NCBI RefSeq assembly: GCF_002214805.1
Contig: NZ_CP019914.1
Location: 1,302,001 to 1,366,000, forward strand
Direction: 5' to 3'
DNA: 64,000 nt
From: Brachyspira hampsonii
Lineage (GTDB): Bacteria > Spirochaetota > Brachyspiria > Brachyspirales > Brachyspiraceae
Below, in pieces: positions 37,039-45,888 of this stretch (its first letter is position 1; each line of letters starts with the position of its first letter). The position numbers were made by a program, and so were the translations under genes. The notes beneath the pieces are model-generated. The model had not been told where the DNA came from and searched no databases. It saw nothing but the letters and a program-made list of their open reading frames with translations.

Positions 37039-37239
37039 TTACTTACAATTATAAAAATATATGAAGAAAATATAACAGATGATGAAGATAGTATATTTTA
37101 TTTAAAATCCATTGCAAAGCTTTATATAAAATTAAATCAAAAAGATAATGCTTTAAAAACATATAAAAGAATTTTAGAAATAGATAAATATAATAATAAT
37201 GCAAAAGAAAAAATAAAATATATAGAATCAGGAAAATAA
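37039..37239 (+). pseudogene. Fragment of a TPR protein gene
   Basis: A 66-codon open stretch, without a start codon (a TGA stop lies just before it), reads as a tetratricopeptide unit: YLKSIAKLYIKLNQKDNAL followed by TYKRILEIDKYNNNA and a terminal KYIESGK. This is how the C-terminus of a TPR protein ends. The rest of the gene is missing. It is probably a deletion remnant, between repeat R9 and the terminal-inverted-repeat element at 37308. Confidence 0.7.
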
Positions 37240-37307
37240 GTAGAAACAGCATGTATATTCGGATTATCTTATAATAGATACAAATAGCATAACAGTATTT
37301 AAATAAT

Positions 37308-37559
37308 AGACTTGTTTCAAAAGTACTTGACAAACAATTTTACGAGTTTATTATTTTATGCTTAATTCAATAATATTAATTATGATTTAATTAAATGTTT
37401 TACATGTTGTATAAATTGTATGTTTAAGTTATAAAATGCAGTTCTTTTGGTTCTTTTATACCAATAAAAGAACTGGGGTTTGGGGCAAAGCCCCAACTAT
37501 AATTGAAAAATATTAAATAAAATTTATAATATTAATAAATTTAGTTTTGAAACAAGTCT
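37308..37559. repeat. Terminal-inverted-repeat element (252 bp)
   Basis: AGACTTGTTTCAAAA (37308-37322) and TTTTGAAACAAGTCT (37545-37559) are perfect 15-bp inverted ends. Inside are two perfect hairpins: GTTCTTTTAT/ATAAAAGAAC (37450-37473) and TTGGGGC/GCCCCAA (37480-37496). There is no ORF. It looks like a non-autonomous element. The same ends occur at 25.1 kb and, altered, at 12.4, 30.8 and 47.2 kb. Confidence 0.75.
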
Positions 37560-37580
37560 AGTAATTAATTCTTTATTAAA

Positions 37581-38522
37581 TTATTTCTTTTTATTCTTTT
37601 TTACTTCTTTTGTATTTACTTCAAGTGATGCATTATTATCTTTTCTTGTGTAAATATATATAAGCATTATAAGAGCTATTATAAACATTAACATAGAATA
37701 AATGGCCCCTGCCGTAATTGGTCCTAAAGTCCATTCTGTAATATCTCGTGCAAACTGTTCTATTAAAGTTCTGAAAAGTCCGTAAAGCAAAATCCATACC
37801 CAAAGTCTTGTACCGGGTCTTATTTTTTTATTTTTCTCACTTAAATAACCTATTAAAAAAGATACTAAAGCAAGAATAATACCTTCAAGAAAAGCCTCAT
37901 ATAACTGAGAAGGGTGTCTTAATTCCGTATAAGGTCTTATTGCCGGAAACATTGCTGCCCATCTATCATAACCGCCTACTGCATCATACAAAGGAAATTT
38001 CATGCCTAAAAAAGAATCTGTAACGCGTCCGTAAAGTTCGGCATTCATGAAGTTACCAATTCTTCCGAAAAATAGACAGAAACTAGAAGGAAGTGTGGCA
38101 TTATCTGCTATAGTATAGAAATCATATTTATATCTTTTACTAAATATGAATTCAGCTATAAACATACCTATAAGCCCCCCATGAAATGACATTCCTGCAA
38201 AACCTGTAAAACTAAATCCATTATCAAGATTAATACCTATTATTTCCCAAGGAGTTAAAAAGCTCTGAGGAGAATAAAAAAGAAAATAACCTATTCTAGC
38301 TCCTACTATAGCACCAACAGCAGCATAAAATACCATATCATATATACCACCGTTTTTTTCATTAATATTTAATTTTATCCACCCTCTTTTTTGAACAAAA
38401 TACAATATTATGCATGATACTAAAATACCTACTATATACATAAGTCCGTACCATCTTACTGCACTTAGTATTGGTATATTAGGAGGAAACACATAAGGCG
38501 TGAAAAATTCTGGATAAGTCAT
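37581..38522 (-). CDS. lgt: Prolipoprotein diacylglyceryl transferase
   Basis: The enzyme moves diacylglycerol from phosphatidylglycerol to the lipobox cysteine of prolipoproteins in the inner membrane. It has 313 residues and seven membrane segments, with the Lgt signature GRIGNFMNAELYGR beginning at residue 153 and the conserved FHGGLIG motif near 113-119. It ends in a lysine-rich tail. It is needed for the lipoproteins of this window, including the three OppA proteins. It may be co-transcribed with the HEAT gene 92 bp upstream. Confidence 0.96.
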   Translation of the reverse strand: MTYPEFFTPYVFPPNIPILSAVRWYGLMYIVGILVSCIILYFVQKRGWIKLNINEKNGGIYDMVFYAAVGAIVGARIGYFLFYSPQSFLTPWEIIGINLDNGFSFTGFAGMSFHGGLIGMFIAEFIFSKRYKYDFYTIADNATLPSSFCLFFGRIGNFMNAELYGRVTDSFLGMKFPLYDAVGGYDRWAAMFPAIRPYTELRHPSQLYEAFLEGIILALVSFLIGYLSEKNKKIRPGTRLWVWILLYGLFRTLIEQFARDITEWTLGPITAGAIYSMLMFIIALIMLIYIYTRKDNNASLEVNTKEVKKNKKK

Positions 38523-38614
38523 ATATTTTCCTTAAAAATTTATTAATTATTTTTATAACAAAATAAGATTTTTAATATAAGATAATACATCGAAATTATT
38601 AATCTATCAAGTGT

Positions 38615-39346
38615 TTATATATCAGATAATTTTAATATAGATAATGATCTTTTAGCCTCTAATGATAAAATATCCTCATCATCTTCTTTTATAAAAGTGT
38701 TTAATATATCTCTACTTCTTTCTAAATTAAATGCTGATAAACAAGTTAAGCATTTCCATATAAGAAGTTTATCATCTTTATATTTGTTCATTAGGTTAAT
38801 TATATAATTAAGATTTTTTTCACTTTGAAGACTTTTGTTATGAAATACAATATATCCAAAAGCATCTATTGCCTCATAAATTTTACTCAAATCATCACTT
38901 GTTAAAATTTCTATTAATACAGGAAAAATTTCAGTGTTCATCTTTGCTAGAGTTCTTGCTATTATATCTCTAGGCAAAGGATATGACTTTTTTGATGATA
39001 CTTTTTTTGGTAATTTTTTATATTGATTATTTCCTATGATTCCAAGATACTCCTTCATTTTTTTGGCAGTATCAATGTCGCCGCATTGCAAAGTTTCACA
39101 TATTGCAATCTTAGTATAAAGGCTTTTTTCTTTAGATAATTGCAATAATAATTTATTCTGTACATTATCTTCATATATGTAATATTTCAAATTCATAGAA
39201 GCAGATGTTCTTATTACAGCATTATCACTATTCAGACAATCGATGATATCTTCCAAAGATTTATATTTAATAGCATCGACATCTTCTTCTAATGCCATTC
39301 CTCTATTTGCTAATTTATCTAAATCATATTTTAAATTATGTTTCAT
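38615..39346 (-). CDS. HEAT-repeat protein
   Basis: The protein has 243 residues, cytoplasmic and fully helical. Repeated units such as DIIDCLNSDNAVIRTSASMN (about 33-52), ARTLAKMNTEIFPVLIEILTS and LSIYEAI-type segments are HEAT-like. HEAT proteins are scaffolds that bind proteins or nucleic acid. No enzymatic motif is seen and the partner is unknown. It is divergent from the 39.9 kb gene, with the 107-bp tandem repeat array in the shared upstream region. Confidence 0.7.
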   Translation of the reverse strand: MKHNLKYDLDKLANRGMALEEDVDAIKYKSLEDIIDCLNSDNAVIRTSASMNLKYYIYEDNVQNKLLLQLSKEKSLYTKIAICETLQCGDIDTAKKMKEYLGIIGNNQYKKLPKKVSSKKSYPLPRDIIARTLAKMNTEIFPVLIEILTSDDLSKIYEAIDAFGYIVFHNKSLQSEKNLNYIINLMNKYKDDKLLIWKCLTCLSAFNLERSRDILNTFIKEDDEDILSLEAKRSLSILKLSDI

Positions 39347-39382
39347 ATATTAATAATATTATTTTTTTTCATATTATGCAAC

Positions 39383-39823
39383 AATTATTCTTTATTATTG
39401 CTAATAAAAATTGTTCGCTAAAAATGTATAGCAAACGAATTTGCTATACGCTCACAATTTTTATATTTAGCTCTTTAGTGATTAAAAATTATTATTCTTT
39501 ATTATTGCTAATAAAAATTGTTCGCTAAAAATGTATAGCAAACGAATTTGCTATACGCTCACAATTTTTATGTTTAGCTCTTTAGTAATTAAAAATTATT
39601 ATTCTTTATTATTGCTAATAAAAATTGTTCGCTAAAAATGTATAGCAAACGAATTTGCTATACGCTCACAATTTTTATGTTTAGCTCTTTAGTGATTAAA
39701 AATTATTATTCTTTATTATTGCTAATAAAAATTGTTCGCTAAAAATGTATAGCAAACGAATTTGCTATACACTCACAATTTTTATATTTAGCCATTTAGT
39801 GATTAAAAATTATTATTCTTTAT
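39383..39823. repeat. Tandem repeat: four 107-bp hairpin units (VNTR)
   Basis: The motif TTCGCT recurs at 39414, 39521, 39628 and 39735, an exact 107-bp period, and units differ by only a few bases. Each unit contains a long hairpin: an outer stem AAAAATTGT/ACAATTTTT and an inner perfect stem TATAGCAAA/TTTGCTATA with loop CGAA. The array fills the divergent promoter region between the HEAT gene and the 39.9 kb gene (gap 39347-39945). Copy number is likely to vary between strains. Confidence 0.95.
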
Positions 39824-39960
39824 TTAAAATTATACAAATATGATTATTTTTATACTAAACATTTATTTCAATCATACGATAAGTTTTAACTGCATTTTAT
39901 GAATAAATTCATTGCAATTTTTTTACTATATTTTATAATTTAGCTATGGGATATAAATTA

Positions 39961-40245
39961 ATGCTTGAAAAAGTAAAAGATTTTTATAAAACAAAAAAGA
40001 TCTTATTTTTTATAATTCTATTTGTTTGGATATTATTAACAGTACTCTCTGGAATATTAATAGGCTCTTGTTCAAAACCTAAAGTTATACCATTAACGCC
40101 AGAAGAAGAAAACTCAAAAGCTATTAATATTCTTAAAGAAGATGAAGAAAAAATTATAAAAGGTGAAATGCTTTCTACAAAAGATAATCTAAGTTTTGAA
40201 GATTTAGAGTACTCAAGAAATTTTGTAGAAAGCCGAAAAAAATAA
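39961..40245 (+). CDS. Small membrane-anchored or lipoprotein-like protein
   Basis: The protein has 94 residues from the second Met (39961). The open frame's first ATG is 39946, and neither start has a clear ribosome site. After a short basic N-terminus there is one hydrophobic segment ending in ILIGSC, which could be a relaxed spirochaete lipobox, then a short acidic tail. The protein is probably anchored with the tail in the periplasm. It lies 22 bp before the TPR gene, so the two likely form an operon. The function is unknown. Confidence 0.6.
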   Translation: MLEKVKDFYKTKKILFFIILFVWILLTVLSGILIGSCSKPKVIPLTPEEENSKAINILKEDEEKIIKGEMLSTKDNLSFEDLEYSRNFVESRKK

Positions 40246-40267
40246 TACTAACTTTTAGGAGAGAATT

Positions 40268-41569
40268 ATGCGTGTTTTTTTATGTTCTTCTGTTATAGCA
40301 ATGTTCATTATAATTAATGCCGTATTTGCTCAGGAAACAATCACTGTACAGCCAGATGACAAAGTAGTAACTAATGCATCTTCCGGCCGTATAAAAAGCG
40401 GACCATTAGAAGATGATTTGATTAAATCTGTAGATTTAGCTGAAAATACTCTTTTCTCAATAAAATTGAATGCTACTAATTTTGACAGATATATTCGTAT
40501 AACAAGCTATTCTACTAACCTTGATTTTGTAAGATTTACAAGAGATAAAACTAATGCTTTCCTTACTTTCAGAACATTAACAGCTGGTATAGGAAAACTT
40601 AATTTCCAAGTTGATAATGAAGAAAGCATAATAAGAAAATACTTCTATACTATAACTGTAACTAATAGTCAAGGTGTAGCTTCTATGGAAACTAATGCTA
40701 TATTAGATCCAGATAATGAAACTAACAGTATGCCTACTAATAACATGATGACTAATGATGTTATGACTAATGATATGATGAGTACTAATAACATTACTAC
40801 TAATACAGTTAATACAAATGGATCAGTACCTAATAATAATGCAAATCAAACTAATCAGACAGCAGCTACTAATAATGCTCAAAGTTCAATAATAAAAAAA
40901 GAAGCTGAAAAACCTGCTAAAGCAATTGAAACTAATCCTGAAATAATAGCATTATTTAATTCAGCAGAAGAATTAAAAAATATTAAAGATTACAACAATG
41001 CTGTTAATGCTTACAGTAATATTATAACTTCATATCCAAATTCTAAATATTCTGTATACAGTCATTTTAGAATAGGAGATATTTATAATCAAAAGAAAGA
41101 TTATAACAATGCTTTTAACATGTATAATGAAGCTTCCAAATTAAAAAATGCTGATAATAATGAAAAAGCTGCAGCTATATATTCTATGGGCATTATGAAA
41201 AAATCTGAAAATAAACATGATGAAGCTATAGTATACTTTAATGATGTAATGAACAATTATTCTCAAACTCCTTTATACGGCAATGCTGTTTATGAAATAG
41301 CTGATAGTTTAAAACAGCTTGGAAGAATATCTGAGGGTGCTGATATATTAGAAAAATCTTTAGAAAAAAATGTGAAATTTTCTAAAAGAGGAGATTCTAT
41401 ACTCCTTCTAGCTGAAATATATGAAAAAGGAAATAACAATATAAGAGATTTTGAAAAAGCTTATAAAACTTATAATCAATATTTAGCTGAATACCCTACT
41501 TCTTCTAAAGCTAAATATGCTAATGACAGAAAAAATTTCTTATCTCGTAATGCTGTTCACCTACAATAG
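40268..41569 (+). CDS. Secreted TPR protein (YbgF/BamD-like repeats)
   Basis: The protein has 433 residues. The signal peptide spans 1-20 (AMFIIINAVFAQ). A beta-rich N-terminal domain (about 25-135) is followed by a Thr/Asn/Met-rich linker (about 145-205) and at least four TPR units with the spacing of YbgF/BamD-type proteins, such as NAVNAYSNIITSYPNSKYSV and EAIVYFNDVMNNYSQTPLYG. Envelope location, perhaps with a role in cell-envelope assembly, is inferred. It has a good ribosome site (AGGAGAG) and a strong terminator after it. Confidence 0.8.
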   Translation: MRVFLCSSVIAMFIIINAVFAQETITVQPDDKVVTNASSGRIKSGPLEDDLIKSVDLAENTLFSIKLNATNFDRYIRITSYSTNLDFVRFTRDKTNAFLTFRTLTAGIGKLNFQVDNEESIIRKYFYTITVTNSQGVASMETNAILDPDNETNSMPTNNMMTNDVMTNDMMSTNNITTNTVNTNGSVPNNNANQTNQTAATNNAQSSIIKKEAEKPAKAIETNPEIIALFNSAEELKNIKDYNNAVNAYSNIITSYPNSKYSVYSHFRIGDIYNQKKDYNNAFNMYNEASKLKNADNNEKAAAIYSMGIMKKSENKHDEAIVYFNDVMNNYSQTPLYGNAVYEIADSLKQLGRISEGADILEKSLEKNVKFSKRGDSILLLAEIYEKGNNNIRDFEKAYKTYNQYLAEYPTSSKAKYANDRKNFLSRNAVHLQ

Positions 41570-41603
41570 AATAATAAAAATAATTAAATAAGAAATAATA
41601 ATC

Positions 41604-41643
41604 ACCCTTTTAGAAATATAGTTTTTCTAAAAGGGTTTTTTTA
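41604..41643 (+). terminator. Terminator after the TPR gene
   Basis: ACCCTTTTAGAAA and TTTCTAAAAGGGT form a perfect 13-bp stem, followed by seven T. Confidence 0.92.
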
Positions 41644-41740
41644 TAAAATAATTCTCTAAAACGCTTCCATAAAATAAATTCTAATAGCATTTTTATTTTT
41701 ATCGATAATTTAAACGATAGATAATACTCCGGAGTGAACA

Positions 41741-43600
41741 GTGCCAAGATACGAGCAGCTTAAATCTAAATCTAAAAGTATATCATATACAAGACAAATT
41801 AGAAATGAAAGTAAAGAAATAAATCTAAAAAAACCATTTATAATTTCAATAGCTTTTATTATAGCCGCAGCTTTGATATTTACTATTGTAAAAAAATATT
41901 CTCCTATGGTAGATATAGCAATAAAAGATTTCTTTTCTATAAATCATAAAGAAGCCTTAGTATTAGAAAGTGATGGAATTACAGAAGATCAAAATAAAAT
42001 GAGCTTCTTAAACAATATACCATTATTCAATTTCTTTATCAAAACAGATACAAATGAAACTCTATCTGTAATGGCTTATGAAACAAATTCCAAAATAGAA
42101 ACATCTTTGGATACGATGTCTGAAAATATTACAAATTCTAGTATAATAACAAAGGAATCTTTACTTCCTTTTTTCAATAATAGCGGAAGCAATAATTCTA
42201 TACTTTATGACAGCGGATATATCGATTATGGTAATAATCATGAATCAGTAATATTGTCAAACAAAATGAATACATTAAATAGAATACCTGAAAATAATAC
42301 TACAAATAATAGTGAAGAAAATATTATTGTTTCAGATATGGAAAATCCGCCTGAAGAAGAAAAAACACATAATTATCTAGAGCAAATGATATTAGAAAAC
42401 AGACAGAATAATAATACTCAGGATACTAAAAAAAATACAAATGCTGCTAATAAACAAAATAATACTGAAACTAAAAAAAGTATATTTGATGATATCCTAA
42501 AACCAAAAGATAATACTGCTAAAAGAGAAACTACAACTATGAAGCCGGCATCTACTACTACTTTCAGCACAAGAGCTCCTGCAAGCTATATAGAAAATAC
42601 TAAAAAAAATAATTCAAATACAAATGAAAATTTTAATATTGATAAATATTTAAATAATAATAATAAAGAAATAACTGCTAATAATCAAGTTAATAATACT
42701 AAAGAAAATCTAAATTCTGATAAAAACAATAATACGGTAAATAATAATAATACAATACCAAATAGAAAAGATATAATACAAACTTCTATTTATACTATCA
42801 ATAATTCTTTGGATAAATCTAATATTGATTATAACAGAGTAATAAATGATATGGTTAATCCTAATAATAATGTTGTAAGAGAAAATAATAATAATACAGT
42901 TAATAACAACAGCGGAAATAATAATATTAGAGATGTAATAAATAAACCTTCAGAGGAAAAAAATAATATAAGAGAAAGTAAAGAAGGCATAATAAAAAAT
43001 AATGAATTAAAAGATAATATAAAAGAAACTGCTGAATTAAAAAATAATAATATCATAAAGAATAATAATGCAGAATATAAAAAAGAAATTATTAAAAAAG
43101 CTCAGAATGATATTGATAATTATAATATAAAAAAGGCTAATAATAATATAACTAGAGATTTAAAAGAGAGAAAACTCAAAGAAAATAGTAATGAAGGAAT
43201 ATATTTAGTAGAATACAGTGAATCAACAGGTGCTATTACATTGATATTTAGAGAAAGAAAATTTAATAATAAATCTTCTGTGGAGGAAGCTATAAAAGAA
43301 TTATTGATAGGGGCTACTGATGAAGAGAATAATAGAAATATAATAAGCTGCATACCTAAAGATACTAAATTGCTTGATATATTCATTGAAAATAATACAG
43401 TATATTTAAACTTCAATGAAAATTTTGAATTTAATCCTCTTGGAAATGAAGGAACCATGGTACAGATTTATCAGCTTGTATATACAGCTACTCAATTTGA
43501 AGGTATAGACAATGTTATATTCCTTATTAATGGACAATTAAATGAAACTATAGGTGCAGAAGGTGCTATAGAGAATATGCCTTTCAGCAGATTTCAGTAA
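41741..43600 (+). CDS. Membrane protein with Asn-rich region and C-terminal GerMN domain
   Basis: The protein has 619 residues. GTG 41741 is preceded by CGGAG, with no better ATG near. There is one membrane segment (about 33-50), then a very long Asn/Lys/Glu/Thr-rich disordered region (about 60-480, coded largely by AAT/AAA) and a C-terminal GerMN domain: VEEAIKELLIGATDEENNRN, VYLNFNENFEFNPLG and QIYQLVYTATQFEGIDNVIFL. GerMN domains occur in spore germination proteins and in many non-sporing bacteria, in envelope roles. Here it would lie in the periplasm on a flexible tether. Confidence 0.8.
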   Translation: MPRYEQLKSKSKSISYTRQIRNESKEINLKKPFIISIAFIIAAALIFTIVKKYSPMVDIAIKDFFSINHKEALVLESDGITEDQNKMSFLNNIPLFNFFIKTDTNETLSVMAYETNSKIETSLDTMSENITNSSIITKESLLPFFNNSGSNNSILYDSGYIDYGNNHESVILSNKMNTLNRIPENNTTNNSEENIIVSDMENPPEEEKTHNYLEQMILENRQNNNTQDTKKNTNAANKQNNTETKKSIFDDILKPKDNTAKRETTTMKPASTTTFSTRAPASYIENTKKNNSNTNENFNIDKYLNNNNKEITANNQVNNTKENLNSDKNNNTVNNNNTIPNRKDIIQTSIYTINNSLDKSNIDYNRVINDMVNPNNNVVRENNNNTVNNNSGNNNIRDVINKPSEEKNNIRESKEGIIKNNELKDNIKETAELKNNNIIKNNNAEYKKEIIKKAQNDIDNYNIKKANNNITRDLKERKLKENSNEGIYLVEYSESTGAITLIFRERKFNNKSSVEEAIKELLIGATDEENNRNIISCIPKDTKLLDIFIENNTVYLNFNENFEFNPLGNEGTMVQIYQLVYTATQFEGIDNVIFLINGQLNETIGAEGAIENMPFSRFQ

Positions 43601-43684
43601 TTTAATAAAAATATAATCTTGATTTTATATATATTCATGTTATTATATACCCATAATATGTATATATAAAAAGTAGGTGTTATA

Positions 43685-44005
43685 ATGTTAAAATCTTTAA
43701 ATGCAAAAGAGGCTGCTGATTTGATAAAGTCTAATGATGATATAAAATTATTAGATGTAAGAAGCGAAATGGAAGTTAATATGACAGGTACTATAGAAGG
43801 AAGCCTATTAATAGATTTAAATGATCCTAAAGCTGAAAATTTAGTTAATAGCTTAGATAAATCAGGAAAGTATCTTATCTATTGTGCTACAGGTGCAAGA
43901 GCCGAAGCTGTAGCTCATTATATGGATAAAAAAGGATTTAAAGAAATCTATAATCTAATTCACGGCGGATATAGTCAATTAGCAATAGCCTTGAAAAATA
44001 ATTAA
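43685..44005 (+). CDS. Single-domain rhodanese-like sulfurtransferase
   Basis: The protein has 106 residues, one rhodanese domain and is cytoplasmic. LLDVRSEMEVNMTGTIEGS is the first half. YCATGARAE (around 65-73) is the active-site loop, with Cys in place to carry persulfide. GGY near the end is the usual C-terminal turn. The substrate is unknown. Small rhodaneses supply sulfur or act on cyanide. A bidirectional terminator separates it from the convergent oligopeptide-binding gene. Confidence 0.9.
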   Translation: MLKSLNAKEAADLIKSNDDIKLLDVRSEMEVNMTGTIEGSLLIDLNDPKAENLVNSLDKSGKYLIYCATGARAEAVAHYMDKKGFKEIYNLIHGGYSQLAIALKNN

Positions 44006-44008
44006 TAA

Positions 44009-44047
44009 TAAAAGTTAGTATTCAAAAAAATTAAATACTAACTTTTT
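44009..44047 (+). terminator. Bidirectional terminator
   Basis: AAAGTTAGTATT and AATACTAACTTT form a 12-bp perfect stem around an A-rich loop. T runs flank it on both strands, so it can end the rhodanese gene and the convergent 44.1 kb gene. Confidence 0.88.
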
Positions 44048-44073
44048 TATTATTGATACTCTAAAGTATAATT

Positions 44074-45666
44074 TTATTCTATATACGAATAGAAAAATCT
44101 TCTTATTTCTAAAGTATCTACTAAAACATTTTTCAATTTAGGACTTTGCATTGAAGAAGAAGTATAATGATAAAGCGGTATAAAAGCCATATCCTCACCT
44201 ATAAGTTTGTCCTCAGCCTTATGCATATTAGCCATTCTTATTTTATTATCAATAGTATTTTTAGCCTCTAATATAAGCCGGTCGTATTCCGGATTATTAT
44301 ATCCCACTCTATTTCCTGCACTTGTACTTACAAATAGATCTGCAAAAGTCATAGGATCCAGATAATCTCCAAGCCAATCCGCACGGCATACTACATAATG
44401 TCTTGTCTGCCTATTTCTTTGAAATACTGACCATTCCTCCTGAGTGATAGTCATATCTATATTGAGATTTTCTTTCCACATCTGCTGAACTGCTTCTGCT
44501 ATAGTAACTCCCGTTCCCGGATTAGTTTTAAACTCTAATACAGGAAAGTTTTCTCCATTAGTGTAGCCTGCTTCTTCTAAAAGTTTTCTAGCTTCTTCAA
44601 TATTTGCTTTATAATCTTCTTTTTTAATGCTGTAATATCCGCCGCCGTTTTCTCTGAAATCACCATTTACATCTTTTAAACCATAAGGTATAAAAGCAGC
44701 TGCCGGTATTTCTCCAGCTTTAGTAATATTTTCTACTATATAGTTTCTATCTATTGCAAGAGATAAAGCTCTTCTTACTCTTTTATCTTTTAACACTTCA
44801 TTTGTATTGTTCAAAGCATAGTATGCTGTTCCTAAAGAAGGTGTTGTAACTAAATATCCTTCCTCTCTTAGTAAATCTATATCGGCAGTAGGTATCTTAT
44901 ATGAATATAATATAGAGCCTTCCCTTAAAGCAGCATAAGCTGTTGATACATCAGAGAACATAATAAAATCTATTCTCTTAGCTGTTATGGCATCTTTATT
45001 CCAATAATTAGTATTTAATTCTAAAGATATTATCTCATCAGGTTTTCTATCTATCATTCTGTAAGGACCATTACCTATATATGTGTCAGGAGAATAAGTC
45101 CAATTATCACTTATAACTTCTTTTCTAAGAGGAGAAAATATAGGAACGGCTGCTAATTCCAAAAAGTACGCTGTAGGACTTTCAAAATATACCGCAAAAG
45201 TTTTATCATCTAATGCCTCTACTCCAAGTTCTTCTACAGGCAGTTCGCCTTTTAGAATCTTATCAGCATTTTTTACAGATGATATTAAAAAACTGTATGA
45301 AGATGCTGTTTTAGGATCGGCAAGCCTTCTAAATGAATACACAAACTCATCAGCAGTAACATTTTTACCGTCAGACCATTTAGCGTTTTCTCTTAAATGA
45401 AATGTAATAGTAAGTCCGCCTTCAGATATATCCCAACTTTCAGCGGCTCCTCCTATTATGTTACCGTCCTTATCTTTTGATGTAAGTCCTTCAAATACAT
45501 GAACTGCATAAATCATACTGTCTATTGCAGATAAAAATGATGGGTCTATACTTTGAGGTTCAGCTCCTATGCTTACTCTTATGCTTTCATTATATAAATC
45601 TTTATTTTTACAGGAATTTAATAATAATAAAATAATGATAATTAATAAGTATATTATTTTTTTCAT
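44074..45666 (-). CDS. Oligopeptide-binding lipoprotein (SBP family 5), copy 1
   Basis: The protein has 530 residues. The start at 45666 is chosen because it gives a proper lipoprotein signal (KKIIYLLIIIILLLLNSC) and because the longer frame would run through the promoter. The SBP_bac_5 domain has IGAEPQSIDPSF, HVFEGLTSKDKDGNI and WDISEGGLTITFHLRENAKWSDG, characteristic of OppA. It captures peptides for an ABC importer whose permease genes are not in this window. It is more diverged than the tandem pair at 47.4-50.6 kb. Confidence 0.92.
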   Translation of the reverse strand: MKKIIYLLIIIILLLLNSCKNKDLYNESIRVSIGAEPQSIDPSFLSAIDSMIYAVHVFEGLTSKDKDGNIIGGAAESWDISEGGLTITFHLRENAKWSDGKNVTADEFVYSFRRLADPKTASSYSFLISSVKNADKILKGELPVEELGVEALDDKTFAVYFESPTAYFLELAAVPIFSPLRKEVISDNWTYSPDTYIGNGPYRMIDRKPDEIISLELNTNYWNKDAITAKRIDFIMFSDVSTAYAALREGSILYSYKIPTADIDLLREEGYLVTTPSLGTAYYALNNTNEVLKDKRVRRALSLAIDRNYIVENITKAGEIPAAAFIPYGLKDVNGDFRENGGGYYSIKKEDYKANIEEARKLLEEAGYTNGENFPVLEFKTNPGTGVTIAEAVQQMWKENLNIDMTITQEEWSVFQRNRQTRHYVVCRADWLGDYLDPMTFADLFVSTSAGNRVGYNNPEYDRLILEAKNTIDNKIRMANMHKAEDKLIGEDMAFIPLYHYTSSSMQSPKLKNVLVDTLEIRRFFYSYIE

Positions 45667-45706
45667 AGCTTTATCCAAATACAAAAATATTATGTTAATA
45701 ATACAA

Positions 45707-45735
45707 TTTATATACATAATATTAATATTTGTCAA
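45707..45735 (-). promoter_or_regulatory. Promoter of the first oligopeptide-binding gene
   Basis: TTGACA (45730-45735) and TATAAA (45707-45712) are 17 bp apart on the minus strand, placing transcription start about 30 bp before the lipoprotein start at 45666. Confidence 0.65.
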
Positions 45736-45888
45736 TAAGATAAATTTATATTTTATAATTCATAATGAATTTACTATATATTAATTATTATAAAAAATTA
45801 TAAAATTCAATTATTGATAATTTATATATTATTAGTATACTTTAAGGTAATTTAATTTATAAAAATAATGATTAGTAAGGAGATTAGT

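Noticed and set aside
37049-37333. 94-codon minus-strand ORF near 37.2 kb
   Set aside because: It is antisense to a convincing TPR fragment on the plus strand and is merely hydrophobic from poly-AT composition.
37308-37559. Insertion sequence
   Set aside because: Ends are inverted repeats, but the element is only about 250 bp and encodes no transposase, so it is listed only as a repeat.
39292-39528. 78-codon ORF at the edge of the tandem repeat
   Set aside because: It reads from the HEAT gene's start into the 107-bp repeat and has no ribosome site. The repeat is better explained as a hairpin array.
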